DNA of 64,000 nucleotides, from NCBI RefSeq assembly GCF_000524195.1, contig NW_020170424.1:281332-345331 (forward strand), written 5' to 3'. Positions 49,349 through 64,000 of the stretch are shown piece after piece (the stretch's first letter is position 1; each line of letters starts with the position of its first letter). The translations under genes were made by a program, and so were the position numbers. Under the pieces are notes generated by a model. It worked only from the letters and a program-made list of their open reading frames with translations, searched no databases and was not told the DNA's origin. This stretch comes from Echinococcus granulosus (taxonomy: Eukaryota > Platyhelminthes > Cestoda > Cyclophyllidea > Taeniidae).

Positions 49349-52178
49349 ATGCCTATCACTACTGCACCAAGGCTTGCCAACGGACAGGTACCACATTCAT
49401 GTTTTAATGTTTTTAAGTGGCAAAAAACATTTCCTTTGCAAATGAATACGGAGACTTTGTCCCTTGTTTTTGTGAAGAAGCTGTTTGCTGTGGCTGTCTC
49501 AAATGTTGCATTCGTCCGGAAACTCTTCCCTGATAACGCGTTCTTTGATAAAAACATTGAAGGTTTACCGCATTCTTATCTATATCTTTAAGGAATAAGC
49601 TTAAAAATTTTAAAAGAGGAAGCGTCATGTCCAGGAACTTGCAAGGTTGTTTTTTGGCTCCGCGGATGCTTTGATGCAATTGAAAGGCGATACGTAGTAT
49701 TTTTATCATATTTATCGTTTTAGCTACGGAAAGCTACACTTGTTCTTTATGAAAATCCAGGTGATCCTAAGGTTTGTCTTATTTTAATTTCGATTTCAAT
49801 TTAGACCATAATGGAGTCATTCTCATTCACATTTCGATACGATAGCAAGGAAGGCGCTTCCATGGAGATGGAAGCAGAGCCCATAAGGTACACTATTGCG
49901 TTTTTTGAAGGTACATTAGTTCTGCAAAGTTTGCGTCTACCCTCCCCAGAGATGAGAGAGTAAAAGTGCAGACGAAAAATTTACTTAATGCTATTTTGGC
50001 TGCTGGGAAAATGCTAGGACCTCTCCCTAAGAAAATGATGCTGACTATGAAACTACAGTATTACAATTGTAAGCTTTGGTTTTTGTTCGTTGTGTTTTAA
50101 GTTAAATATTTTAAAGGCCATTAATCATTTAGGTTTACTCAAGTTTGACTTGTACTTTTGCTGTCTCTTAGTGATATGTTCTAACCTATCGTTAAATCAG
50201 ATTCTCACAAGGGAGGCATTGGTATGGATCCGAATGTGCTCCATCGGACTTTGTAGCGTAACAAAATTTGTTTAAAAATTAAGTGGGGAGTGTTTTTGCG
50301 GTAGCACCATTTTTTGTCAAAAGTTCACACTCAAATTAGCTAGATCGATGTGCCACGAACCTGTTTGCCTATTTTTTCTTGTGTTTTGTGTAATGTCAGC
50401 CTAGATTTTTATTTTTTTTTAAGCTGCTCCTAGTGATTACATGCCAAATGGCTTTAGAATTGACGAGAACCCAGAAATGGTCTTTCAGAGTGATCCTGTT
50501 AACCTCAAGATTGGTTCAATCGACACGGTAAGTACACTGCCTTTTTTACCCCCTTTAGGACTTTCACAGTGTACGCATGCTTCTTCATACTGTCCCAGGC
50601 CTGATAATCGCTCCCCCCGAGAAGCTAAGGTCTGCTATGGAGGTGATAAGGGTGAGGCTTACCCTTCCTTCAATTAAGTAATTTGAAAATGTATTCTGAT
50701 GTAACTTAATTAACTTTCCTCTCTACTTAGTCCAAAGCAAAGTCACAACCCTCGCATGTTATCACAATAAAGAGTTCAAATATTTGCCATACACCCCGTT
50801 CAAGTTACCAGCCGACGCAGTCAGAGACAGAGGAGCAAGTGGAGGAGGAATTCGAGGTTGTTTGCCCCTGTGGCGTCAACTTGGTAGGCTATTTCCGTTG
50901 TTTTATCTTATTAAATGCATTCAGGATGATGGGGTCATGATTCTCTGCGATGGTTGTGAGAAGTGGCAACACGCTGTCTGTTTCCGCATAATTGACGACG
51001 CTGACATTCCTCAGTCGCATTTGTGCAATGTCTGTGCCAAAGTTAAGGTCAGCCTACTTCTTTCTGTGACTCATTTTACCCCGAATCTTTTCCTTGATTA
51101 TTCTGATATTTTGATATCCCACCTTTTAGCCCCATCTGCTCGAAGCAGGCAGTAAGACGGATCCAACTCTTTCAGAGTTGACTGAGGAGCAGGCCAAAGT
51201 ACTGGACATTTAGATTAATAGTTTTCTCATAAAAATGAAACCTTTGATGGCTTGTATTTCCGCGTTTCCATTTCTTTTTAGTCTATTTGCCTCCTTCGCC
51301 GTGCTATCTTGTTGTGCATCGAAAATGACGTTCTCTCAGTTGGCGTAATTGCGAAGAGACTATCGGTTGAGGTGAATGTGGCAAAGGGCCTCCTCAACAA
51401 ATTGTTGGATGAGGGTGCTTTAAAAGATTCGCGTGGAAGGAAGTAGGTTTGTTTCATGGCGATCTTGCTTTTCTCAATTCTTCCTTCTTTACTGAACGCT
51501 TGTGCGTTTTTCTCGCTTAAAGCGGAAATAAGGCCGTTCTTAAGGCGCATGTTGAGGCTGTTCTCGTACCTCGCTTCTTCTCGCCTGCATCTGCGTCGTC
51601 TGAACTGCAGGTAATTGCCATCGTTAGCTTACATTTTTGCGGTATTCCTATTATTAACTGTTTTACTTCTTGATTTTAAAGAATGGTGATTTAGGTCGGT
51701 CGGAAAACGGTGCTATATCGGCGAAGGGAAAACGTGGGAAACATATAGACGTAAGCAAAAAAAATTGACGGAAAATTTTGCTTTAAGTGACATTTGTGCT
51801 TTTCACTCTTTTACAATTACCTCATCTTTAGGTTGACGGTCTCACTTCTGCTGCAGAAGAGTTACAAATCACAAATAATGTAGGTGTACGATAACCATTA
51901 CGAGAATCGCATTTTTGAGGGTTCATTTCGATCAAGGTTTACTTTAATTAGACTGTACTGAATATTGTGTTTCCATTTACCTCTATGCCTTTGGAACAAG
52001 GAAGTGTGGGACGTTATATTTATGTCTATTCTGATTATTTTATCATCTTGCATCCTCAATCTGTAGGACTTGTTTTATTCAGATACTGAGTCAGGATTCC
52101 ACGGATTCCCCCATACCCAGCAAAAGACGACGAAGCTACAACACAGTGAACACGCCGATTGTAATTGCGCCCCGATGA
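49349..52178 (+). CDS. HORMAD1: Meiotic HORMA-domain protein with PHD finger and winged helix, 15 exons, 481 residues
   Basis: HORMADs (yeast Hop1 type) build meiotic chromosome axes and promote double-strand breaks and homologue pairing. Exons: 49349-49387, 49418-49562, 49593-49693, 49724-49771, 49805-49887, 49950-50068, 50424-50527, 50731-50883, 50925-51047, 51130-51198, 51282-51442, 51523-51610, 51682-51750, 51832-51879, 52083-52178. All phases fit. The HORMA domain spans about residues 20-213 (LSLVFVKKLFAVAVSNVAFV, GPLPKKMMLTMKLQYYN, FQSDPVNLKIGSID). An acidic linker leads to a C4HC3 PHD finger at about 258-301 (CPCG, CDGCEKWQHAVC, CNVC), then a winged-helix-like block at about 323-380. 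The tail ends PIPSKRRRSYN, a likely nuclear signal like the C-terminus of HORMAD1. Three introns are exactly 30 bases. An AATAAA lies at 52656. Confidence 0.88.
49388..49417 (+). other. 30-base intron 1 of HORMAD
   Basis: GTACCA...TTTTTAAG between codons 13 and 14. It has no stop and is a multiple of three, so an unspliced mRNA would add ten residues (VPHSCFNVFK). The next two introns, 49563-49592 and 49694-49723, are also exactly 30 bases but would shift the frame or carry a stop. Confidence 0.6.
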
Positions 52179-52655
52179 AGCAAAGCGTCTATTTTTCTAC
52201 CTTTTCCCATTTGTCGAGTTACTTTTGTAACTTTTTTAAATTGTTTTTATTTGTTAGTTTACTCTTCCTCTGTTGTTGGCATCATTTCTGCTGCATATTG
52301 TCTCATTGACTTTTGATAAAATCTCTTCAAAGTTAAAACTGAGCTTTTGGAAAATTTTGGAGCAGCTGGTCGTCTGTTGTTTTCGCAAAACCGGTTCTCA
52401 GAACACTTGGTACCTTTAATCCGTGAAGGAGATGCCAAATTGAATGGATTTGGCTTGCTTCGATTGTTGCTTTCTTATGGAGTATCCTCCCAAGTGAGAC
52501 GTACTTTTCGGTGGATGTTGGTGAGGGTTTATGCCTCCAATTTAGGCACGTCTGAAATTCGCGTTCGTGTTTTTGATCCACAGTACTAAAAGGTGCCTTG
52601 AGGCTAAACCCTGCGCTCGACGTTGATATTACATTTTCCAGGAATTGTTTCCACA

Positions 52656-52661
52656 AATAAA
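52656..52661 (+). terminator. Poly(A) signal AATAAA of HORMAD
   Basis: CACAAATAAACTG, 478 bases after the HORMAD stop codon. Confidence 0.4.
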
Positions 52662-54149
52662 CTGTCTCTTAATTAAAATTTTTCCCCATTATTTCTTGGT
52701 AATTTTAGTGCTAAGGAATAAGCACTAGGTCATTTTTCCCTCTAAAATGTATGAGGTAGGCAAGTTATAGTGATATTTAGGCAATTGTGCTCCATACTTA
52801 GAGTTCTTATAATTTTCCAGATTACATTTATTGTGAGAAGAGCCAGTTCCATGTGAGTACAAAGTTGCATCACACGTTACTTTCGCTATCATCCGATCGG
52901 ACACACCATGATCTGTCACCAAGGCTTCGTTCTCGGTCTAATGTGTCAAAACGGCGGAATGAGCAGGCTAAATTGGACATTTTATAAGTTTTTTGCTCAA
53001 TACACCATTCACGTGTACCCACCAGGCAGTTTAAGCGGTTTTAATTACTGAGTATGTAGCTATGGTCGATTTTTTGTGTGAAGTTTTGTGTTCTAGTCTT
53101 TGCTTAGAAAGAAATTGACAACTACCTTTTGAGGTCACGTGTAATTTCAAAATAGACACTTACGTCGTGCTATCAGGGTGGTGACTAGAGTTTCAAGCCA
53201 ATAAGCTGCACCAGTGGCAGGTAATTAACCTTATTTCTCATAATCCTCTTCTTGCATAAGCTCCATTCGGATAACCAGTCATTTTATTTTTGCTTTAATG
53301 GTCGCAGAGCTTGGTGTAGGGCTATATGTTGGGAATTTCTACTTCTTGACAGAATTGACGAGTAGTGATGGGAAATCGAGATGCCTTGCATTTCGGTACA
53401 TGGGAACTCACTCTCTAGCATTTTGCCCATAAAGTTTCCCTTTTTCATATCCATGTCTGGCTAACAGAGGCAAATTTTCAAATGTGAAAAGTCGATTTCT
53501 TTTCGCCCAATTGCATCGGGGGTACTCCACGCTAAATTACATGAGGCTCAAATGTAGTGCACTGCATGTTTATTTGCCTGTCAGTTTACACGATCCTCGT
53601 AGTGGAGTGGACGTCATTGCTCTTCACCTCCCAAAGAGGAAGCGCACGCTGAACACGCCTAACCGTGTGATACCTCTGTACCTCCTTCACTCCACTACCC
53701 AGTAACGGCTGTCCTCATCTAAGCCGTTTGTTCCTGCTGAGGGTATGGAGGCCGGGGTGTAAGAAAGAAGCACCGAACCCTGCGGTCTTCCACCTGCGCT
53801 TTTATGTCCCTATTGATTTTTGTCTTTAAGAGCAATGCTCGGGACAAAAAATCGATGCGTGTGATGTACACGCCAAGGTGATTGAAGGTCAAAACCAAAT
53901 TGTCCCACTAAAGGTGACTCAAATGCTAGGAGCTGGCCTTTAAGAGGCGTAACCAGAGCGCAGAATAAAATCAAGCACATGATACTTCTGCGGTGTCAAC
54001 TTTTTCCCCAATTGCTAAATTGTAGATTGCTATTTAAGTAATCAACAACGTAACTGAAAATTTTGTACGTGCCACAACAGTTTGTCCAGCTCTGCGTTTA
54101 GTTTGGCGGGGCGCTTAAATATTCATGGGCTGTACTTTTGCTAGTTGGT

Positions 54150-54430
54150 TTGACCTTATGGGCATGCCAGTAGCCTCTCAAGACTTCTGCCATACTACTG
54201 TGACTTTACGACTTCAGAGGAGACTTCGGGTGCTACGCTATATCAATTCAAGTAATTTTATTTACGATGTTCTTTAGTGCCTTGAGGTTTGCCTAAAGAC
54301 AAAGGAAGGTAGAAAGCTAGGGCAGAGTATGTGTTGCCGACGTGGAGAAGGGCTGTGCCAATAACGTGGCTTGGAGGCCATGCCGCCTAACGGAAGTACA
54401 GAGAGGCACAGCCTTATGTGCCCACAAAAC
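54150..54430. repeat. Dispersed repeats, two block families
   Basis: 54150-54245 carries GCATGCCAGTAGCCTCTC and ACTTCTGCC as in the copies at 6350 and 23735. 54340-54430 carries GAGGCCATGCCG and CCAAAACGAGGAGTTAAACA, which also occur in the same order near 3810-3895 (GAGGCCATGCCG, CCAAAACGAAGGGCTAAACA). The two families may be parts of one element. Confidence 0.4.
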
Positions 54431-55820
54431 CAAAACGAGGAGTTAAACAACCAAAATAGGCGGAAATAGCTTAGTTCCATGCGTTTATAGGCTGGTACAA
54501 TGGACCAATCTAGTGGACATGTGCCTGTGTAAGGCAATAAAAGTAAGCAATAACTTGTTGAACCAATTTGAGGGTGCTTCAAGCTTCCAAATTTTGAAGT
54601 TGGGCCTTAAGAAGAAAACACCTGTAAAACTGCGACGGAGGGCCTCTCATCTTGACAGATCTGACTGCACCCTCCTCCAATTTTTCTGGCCTCACTTTCC
54701 AATTTACCAGTCTGACAATCTCCACGACACCGTAACCCCAATGCTTCGCTGTTTAGGTGTACCCTGTTATGGCTAGAGAGGATACCCGGGACAGTAAACC
54801 GCCAAAATTCGATGACATCTCGAGCAGTCAACGCATCTGCAGGTCTCTGAAGCAGCGAATTTAGCGTTTCTCGACCCTAAAACATGGTAGACGGTCTCAC
54901 TAGGGAGTCCGGACTGTTGATCCAACGACTCGGTGAGGAGAGATAACTCCTCAATCAGTCTTTTTGGGTGAAAGACAACTCCATTTCACGTTTATTTGCG
55001 CTCCGAAACTGTTATTGTCGCCCACCGGTTATCTGACCAAAACAGTCCTCCTGTTTTGACCCACAGAGTTAAGGTAAAGTCAGTTTCTTTTTCTTCCAGT
55101 TCAGTTCAAGTGTAGTGCTTAAACAGGTACCAAGCTTCCAAAGAGACGAGTAGTTTAGCTTCCTTTGAGTAGACTAAAAGCACGACAACTCCAACCTCGA
55201 TTGAACAATAGTTGTGGGACTTGGTAACTGGTTTCCTTCCTCTCTCAGCAAAGCAAAGTAAGAGAACCCACCACATTGAGGAAGGGAAGGAGTCCAGCCT
55301 CGGCTAGAGGGGTCGTGACATTCTGTAGTAACATAAGCAGGCCTGGAAACATCCGAGGCAGAGTTCTGCCACAGCAAACAGTCCTCAAACGTAAAACAGA
55401 ACAAGGACCGCGACCTCGGGCTTGTTCTTCTGAATGGGAACTAGCTAATTGAGCAAAGTGGATGGCCATGGCGAGCAATCGGACAGAACTGTTGCAAGAT
55501 GGAAAACGATCAAAATGAATCCCCAAGAAGGGCCAATTCACGAGACAATGCTACCAGTCAACATACTTACAAGAGCTGAACGAGAAAAAAACCCACTTTC
55601 CAAGACTTTTATCCTCCCTGAGCTATGCTACATGGGCAAGACACCAATGTCGGTCTGGTATTATGGTGTGAAGTACATAAAAGATCACTTTATTCAAGGC
55701 GATTCAGTAACTAATGCTCTGCAGGTGACATATCTGTAAACCCAACACCATCGACGGCAAAACTATGCAATCAATCAGCGGAATATTCAACAACTCTCTA
55801 AACAATATACAAGCTGCACT

Positions 55821-57327
55821 TCACTTGGCAATGGCCGGACTCAGCACCGGCATATTGGCCTGGAATCCCGCCAATCCCTGAGTGCCCGCTCCACCCGGTC
55901 CGAGCATCATCGATCGGTGCTCCGAGGCCTCCTGCTCCTCCATCTGGTTGCGTTCTAGCTCCAACATTAGTGGCAGCATACATACCGTCATAACGGAGGC
56001 AGCAAACCACGCAGAAGAGCGCGACAGCGAATAGGCGCCGCGCACCATCACCACTGTTCCATCAAGTGCAGAAGCTGCCGCAGAGCGCAGCCACTCAGGA
56101 AACATCTCAGTGAGACCGAGAAGACGCTCCGCTAGTGTCTCATCCTCGAAATCTGAATCGTCATCATCGTCTGTGTCGCCTTGGGTCACCTCGTCAATGA
56201 TAAGGGTTTGGATAGCAGGGGGTGCGACGAGAGGTGGAGAGGAGGACGACAGAGCTGGTGGAATAACTTCTATTTCCGGTGACGTCTCCTCTGATAGTAT
56301 TTGTTGCGGTCCTAGTTGTGGTAAGAGCAGTGGTGGTGGCGGTGCCGGTTCTGGTGCTGGTGCTGATGCCGATGCTGCTGACGCGTCTTCGTCAGTCGAA
56401 ACATCAACCTGGAGAAATCACACGGAAAAAAAGGATGACTTTAGCCCCATCACAGTTGAAGGCTTTGGAATGTTTGATCCCCTTCACCCGAAATGCAATG
56501 AATGAAATACGTTTGAAGAAGAAAAATACATTTCTTTATGACAATAATGTCGAAGGATGCTATTTTCCTCCTCATAGGATGAAAAAGATGAGAGAATGTC
56601 GCATTTCACTGCCGTGCCGATTTAAAAGAGCGCATCAAATGCCTTGAAAAAAATCGATGGCAGTCAAACCAAAAATAGATATTTTTAGGGAGGCCTGCAA
56701 ATATTGGTTTTAGAAGGAATGAGGCAGTTTTTGGGCAACAAATGTGCAGCACTTAACTTTAGTAAAAACGAGTAAATGACTGTTTATAATACATAATGAA
56801 CTCCCTAGAAAGGAGAATCCCACAGGATGGTGAATAAAATATTCCTTGAAAAGCTTGAATGTCTACATTGAACATATAGCACAAATAAAAGAGCACCCAC
56901 GGAAGTAAGCACCTGGAGTCCCATAAAATATTTCAGAAACCTTGCTACGGTATTTTTTCAGTAAAATATATGGTTTTTCAATGCATCAGACCGCATATTC
57001 TCCAAGTCAATTTTCTGCGAAGAATTTGGGTGTTGTGTGGTGCTTCATAGCAGATATTCAATAGGGTTTTCATAAACTTAGGAACGAAATCTTACTAATA
57101 ATTAAGGCCAACAATTTGTTATGACCATTGTTCCAAGGATTAACGCCTATCGGTGGAAAAAAGGGTGCGGTTTAGGAAGGACGAGACGTGAACAGGGAAA
57201 TCAAACTACGGAAAATAGGTTGTTAAATCGAGCATGCAGTGTGTAAGACATTGCTGTGTATTAAAACAGGTAGAGGAAACAGCATATCTACCTGAATAAA
57301 GTCCTCGCAGTTCCTTTCGGCACACAT
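55821..57327 (-). CDS. TOMM22: Mitochondrial import receptor subunit TOM22, two exons, 207 residues
   Basis: TOM22 is the central receptor and organiser of the outer-membrane translocase; it passes precursors from TOM20 to the TOM40 pore. Exon 1 is 57327-57292 (ATG, 12 codons, MCAERNCEDFIQ, donor CAG/GTAGAT). Exon 2 is 56408-55821. The junction is phase 0. The family core is clear: an acidic stretch DTDDDDDSDFEDE, then TLAERLLGLTEMFPEWLRSA near residues 103-122, a single transmembrane segment near 141-162 (SSAWFAASVMTVCMLPLML), and a C-terminal intermembrane tail with MLGPGGAG. Human TOM22 has 142 residues; the extra length is a low-complexity Ala/Pro/Leu region at about 20-85. The cytosol-facing acidic cluster is typical of the presequence receptor surface. 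Confidence 0.88.
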
Positions 57328-58364
57328 GACAGCTGGGGAAATTGTAAACAGAGGAGTCAACCAATCAGCATATCATCTCGATGTTTCGGGCAAATAGACA
57401 TCTTTAAGTAGGTTTTGAAGCGTTTAGAAAATGAGACGATGGACTATTCTAATCTAGATTGCGTGATTTTATAAGTATGGAGATTATGTGAGCATGAAAT
57501 ACTGCCTCCACACATTTTGAGAGAAGGCGAAGAAATTCCAATGCATGCACATTCATTTAGTCTTAAAATAATGTATAATAAAAACACACAAAAGCTTAAC
57601 AATACTCTGCCGTGACAGCAAGTGCGGCTTTACAGTGCGTAGTCCATTGCAAGCCGATTCCAATTTCGAGTATTTTCATGGTAGATTCTACTCCCTTACT
57701 ACTTTAAGCGCAGTTGATGTGTCTAGGTATTTCACAGCTTACACTAAATTACTATTTGTAGTAGCAGAGTTCTGCACTTAAAATCAAAAATTGAATTAAT
57801 CTTTCGCCTAACACCCTTTAACTTTTGCATAAACCTCACGGAAAGCCAGTATTATTTAGTAATAAATGACTTTCTAACTGCAGGTCAAAGCTGGGTGAGT
57901 TTATTTATAAAACATTTTGGATTCCTTCATTTATTTTCTAGGCACATATTCATTTTCACAACGTAACAAAACTGTAATGGGCCACAAATTTAGGTTTTTT
58001 GTTAGCCAGCAGTGAGCAAGGACTTATTTGCAATCAATATAAGTATTTTAATTAATAGCAGTGTGCTACTTTATACTGTAAATTCATATGCCGCAAAGTG
58101 ATTTAGAACTCAACTGTTACCTGTGGTTGAATAATTTGAAATCAAGGCATTGTAGTTTGCTAATAATTGTTTAGTTTTGAGCATTTTTCAGCAGTGTAAG
58201 TCCATCTACGTACGGTCAAATTGCTCACACGGTAATTACGCGAATGACCTACAAATGGAGCTATTGTAAATACAAGGATATTACTGGCCATCACCTTCGC
58301 GCGCACCTTTCAAATGACCCGCTTAAACCTACGCAATCTCTTTCATTGACATTCCAGTGAAGGT
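57328..58364. promoter_or_regulatory. Shared upstream region of TOMM22 and PCYT2
   Basis: 1.04 kb between divergent start codons, AT-rich, expected to hold both promoters. No TATA box stands out. A pyrimidine-rich acceptor-like site ends at 58357, eight bases before the PCYT2 ATG. Confidence 0.4.
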
Positions 58365-63717
<5,353 letters not shown>

Positions 63718-64000
63718 GTGAGTTCCACTTCCTATCTTTCCACCTCTTTTTAATTTCCATTGCCCTTTTACATCTTTCCCTTGTGTATGACACTAAGCTG
63801 TTATTTGGTGGGGGCATCGTGGCACACCGCGTCATCTCTCAGCGCCGGCTAACTGGGACATGCCAGTGTGGGGTGGGGGGTGATTGACGTGCATGAGGAC
63901 AGGGCGCTTGTACCCACGAAGAGGTCGCCGTGATACCGCGGTGTTGGCTAAACTACGAAATTAGAAGTAGAACCGCCATGAAACTGCAGTGGTGGTCGGA

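Larger units (their letters stand above)
52179..55820. other. HORMAD 3' UTR, then a repeat-rich gap; no gene supported
   Basis: 52179-52661 is the likely 3' UTR, ending near the AATAAA at 52656-52661. Inside it a plus-strand frame at 52347-52589 reads as plausible protein (LLFSQNRFSEHLVPLIREGD), but no in-phase splice to HORMAD was fixed. 53000-55800 holds the dispersed repeats and a plus-strand open stretch at 55449-55739 (LCYMGKTPMSVWYYGVKYIK), which could be an old mobile-element fragment; neither is called as a gene. Confidence 0.4.

Overview
The window looks like nuclear DNA of a parasitic flatworm, most likely a tapeworm. The evidence is an AT-leaning, intron-rich sequence with metazoan genes and many GT-AG introns of only 30-33 bases beside introns of several kilobases. 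The species call is inference. I rebuilt genes by joining open stretches across splice sites and requiring reading phase to be kept at every junction, then matched the products to remembered family motifs. No search was run.

Layout. Bases 1-3160 (minus): 5' part of a secreted or membrane immunoglobulin-domain gene that leaves the window on the left. Bases 4818-5208 (minus): last exons of an unrecognised gene with a possible 21-base microexon. Bases 6921-10973 (minus): a five-exon model for a Ser/Thr-rich protein of 214 residues. Bases 13649-35948 (minus): a 14-exon, 22-kb gene for a DUR3-like member of the sodium:solute symporter family, which fills the left half. Bases 38821-40887 (plus): intronless CFAP100. 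Bases 41087-41867 (minus): a small two-exon gene of 62 residues. Bases 42200-44500: two decayed copies of the 3' end of the neighbouring CEP164 gene in inverted orientation; one carries about 480 extra bases holding a three-finger zinc-finger gene with its own TATA box. Bases 45607-48321 (minus): a short CEP164. Bases 49349-52178 (plus): a 15-exon meiotic HORMAD (Hop1) gene with HORMA, PHD finger and winged helix. Bases 55821-57327 (minus): TOMM22. Bases 58365-63717 (plus): 5' part of PCYT2, leaving on the right.

The genes do not form one pathway. CFAP100 (inner dynein arm) and CEP164 (mother-centriole distal appendage) are both ciliary. HORMAD serves meiotic chromosome axes, TOMM22 mitochondrial protein import, PCYT2 phosphatidylethanolamine synthesis, and the DUR3-like protein solute uptake. 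CEP164/HORMAD and TOMM22/PCYT2 are head-to-head pairs, each separated by about 1.0 kb, so shared promoters are possible. CFAP100 and the 62-residue gene converge with 3' ends about 200 bases apart. I saw no rRNA, tRNA, CRISPR or intact transposase or reverse transcriptase.
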